Source of the DNA: Sesamum alatum
Taxonomy: Eukaryota > Streptophyta > Magnoliopsida > Lamiales > Pedaliaceae
Direction of reading: 5' to 3'
NCBI GenBank assembly: GCA_034509735.1
Contig: JACGWO010000012.1
Coordinates: forward strand, 23,217,188-23,281,187
DNA length: 64,000 nucleotides
Below, piece by piece: positions 63,346 through 64,000 of this stretch. Under the pieces are notes generated by a model that was not told the origin of the DNA, did no database searches, and saw only the letters and a list, made by a program, of their open reading frames with translations. Position 1 is the stretch's first letter. The number at the start of each line of letters is the position of its first letter. A program made the translations under genes and the position numbers.

Positions 63346-64000
63346 ATATATATGTTGAATTTTGTATTAAAAATATAAAAATTAGTTGAAACTTAGATAT
63401 TGAAAATGAAAATTACACTTGTTATTTTATTTTTTAAGTCTTTTGACAAATAAAATACAAAAATAGTATACAACTAATTAATATATATGGAAATAATATT
63501 TTGGTATTCAGTACGGTTCAGTAAATCAAAATTAAAAACTGAAACTAAACCGAACACCAAATCTTTCAAAGAAAAATAAAATTTTGGTTCGATTTTGAAC
63601 ACCCTTTAACTTGGTACTATACCAATCTGGATCTCCTATTAATCCAAATTATTGCATCCCATAATTCACTTTAATTACATCATACGTGTAAAATTATTTT
63701 CTTAAATATACAACCAACCTGGATACTATAAATGTACATACATAATGTATGTATATAAAATGTACGTACATCCTAGCGATGTCACTCACGTGAATTTGTA
63801 CTCATTTCAGTCTTGAACTGCTACATTATAAATAATATCATCATCATATGTTAATTAATTCAACGATTTACAACTCATTTAGATTCAAATTCACAAGGAC
63901 AACATCAAATTCCTGTCGGATATCCGAAAATTTATACTAATATATATATATTAGTAAAATAAAAGTGGGAGAACCTAATTCTTGTAAGGAAAAGGGGGTG
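63346..64000. other. AT-rich DNA to the window edge
   Basis: No gene, RNA or bounded repeat was found apart from short ACGTACAT/ATGTATGT words near 63735-63770. Confidence 0.4.

Overview
The window is nuclear DNA from a flowering plant, most likely a eudicot; an asterid is only a guess. The evidence is the split genes with GT..AG introns, plant-specific families (SWEET, NAC, plant-type DHHC) and AT-rich intergenic DNA packed with plant transposons. No bacterial, organellar or viral gene set is visible.

I can support six protein genes and one tRNA. In order they are: a UBC27-like ubiquitin-conjugating enzyme (+, 4494-7523, reading frame broken in two exons); two SWEET sugar transporters in tandem (-, 21637-23670 and 31156-33723); tRNA-Gln(UUG) (+, 41713-41784); a DHHC S-acyltransferase (+, 50978-54205); TIM8 (-, 54703-56940), convergent with the DHHC gene; and a VNI2/NAC083-like NAC factor (+, 61047-62925). 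Exon joins were worked out by hand. Phase and length close exactly for all the protein genes except the UBC27-like one. There is no operon logic: apart from the SWEET pair the neighbours look functionally unrelated.

The rest is mostly repeats. At 1-2060 there is a tandem array with an exact 1112-bp higher-order period. A decayed LINE on the minus strand fills 8583-15780 between 12-bp target duplications, and a 1236-bp hAT-like element with an 8-bp duplication sits inside it. CACTA-type miniature elements occur at 16527-16775, 18948-19504 (one nested in another), 20946-21220, 34943-35256, 38121-38434 and 39403-39716, most with 3-bp duplications. A palindromic miniature element of about 420 bp recurs seven times. 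A probable solo LTR lies near 29771-30535, and a decayed Ty1/copia relic with a 3' LTR lies near 45390-47939. At 48525-48938 there is a coiled-coil reading frame of unknown origin interrupted by one TGA.

The most unusual signal is inside the hAT-like element: five tandem units of about 107 bp, each pairing a TCCCACAT-like box with a TATA box 32-36 nt downstream. This is the layout of plant Pol II snRNA promoters. The copia LTR at 47654-47707 shows the same layout with a 34-nt gap.
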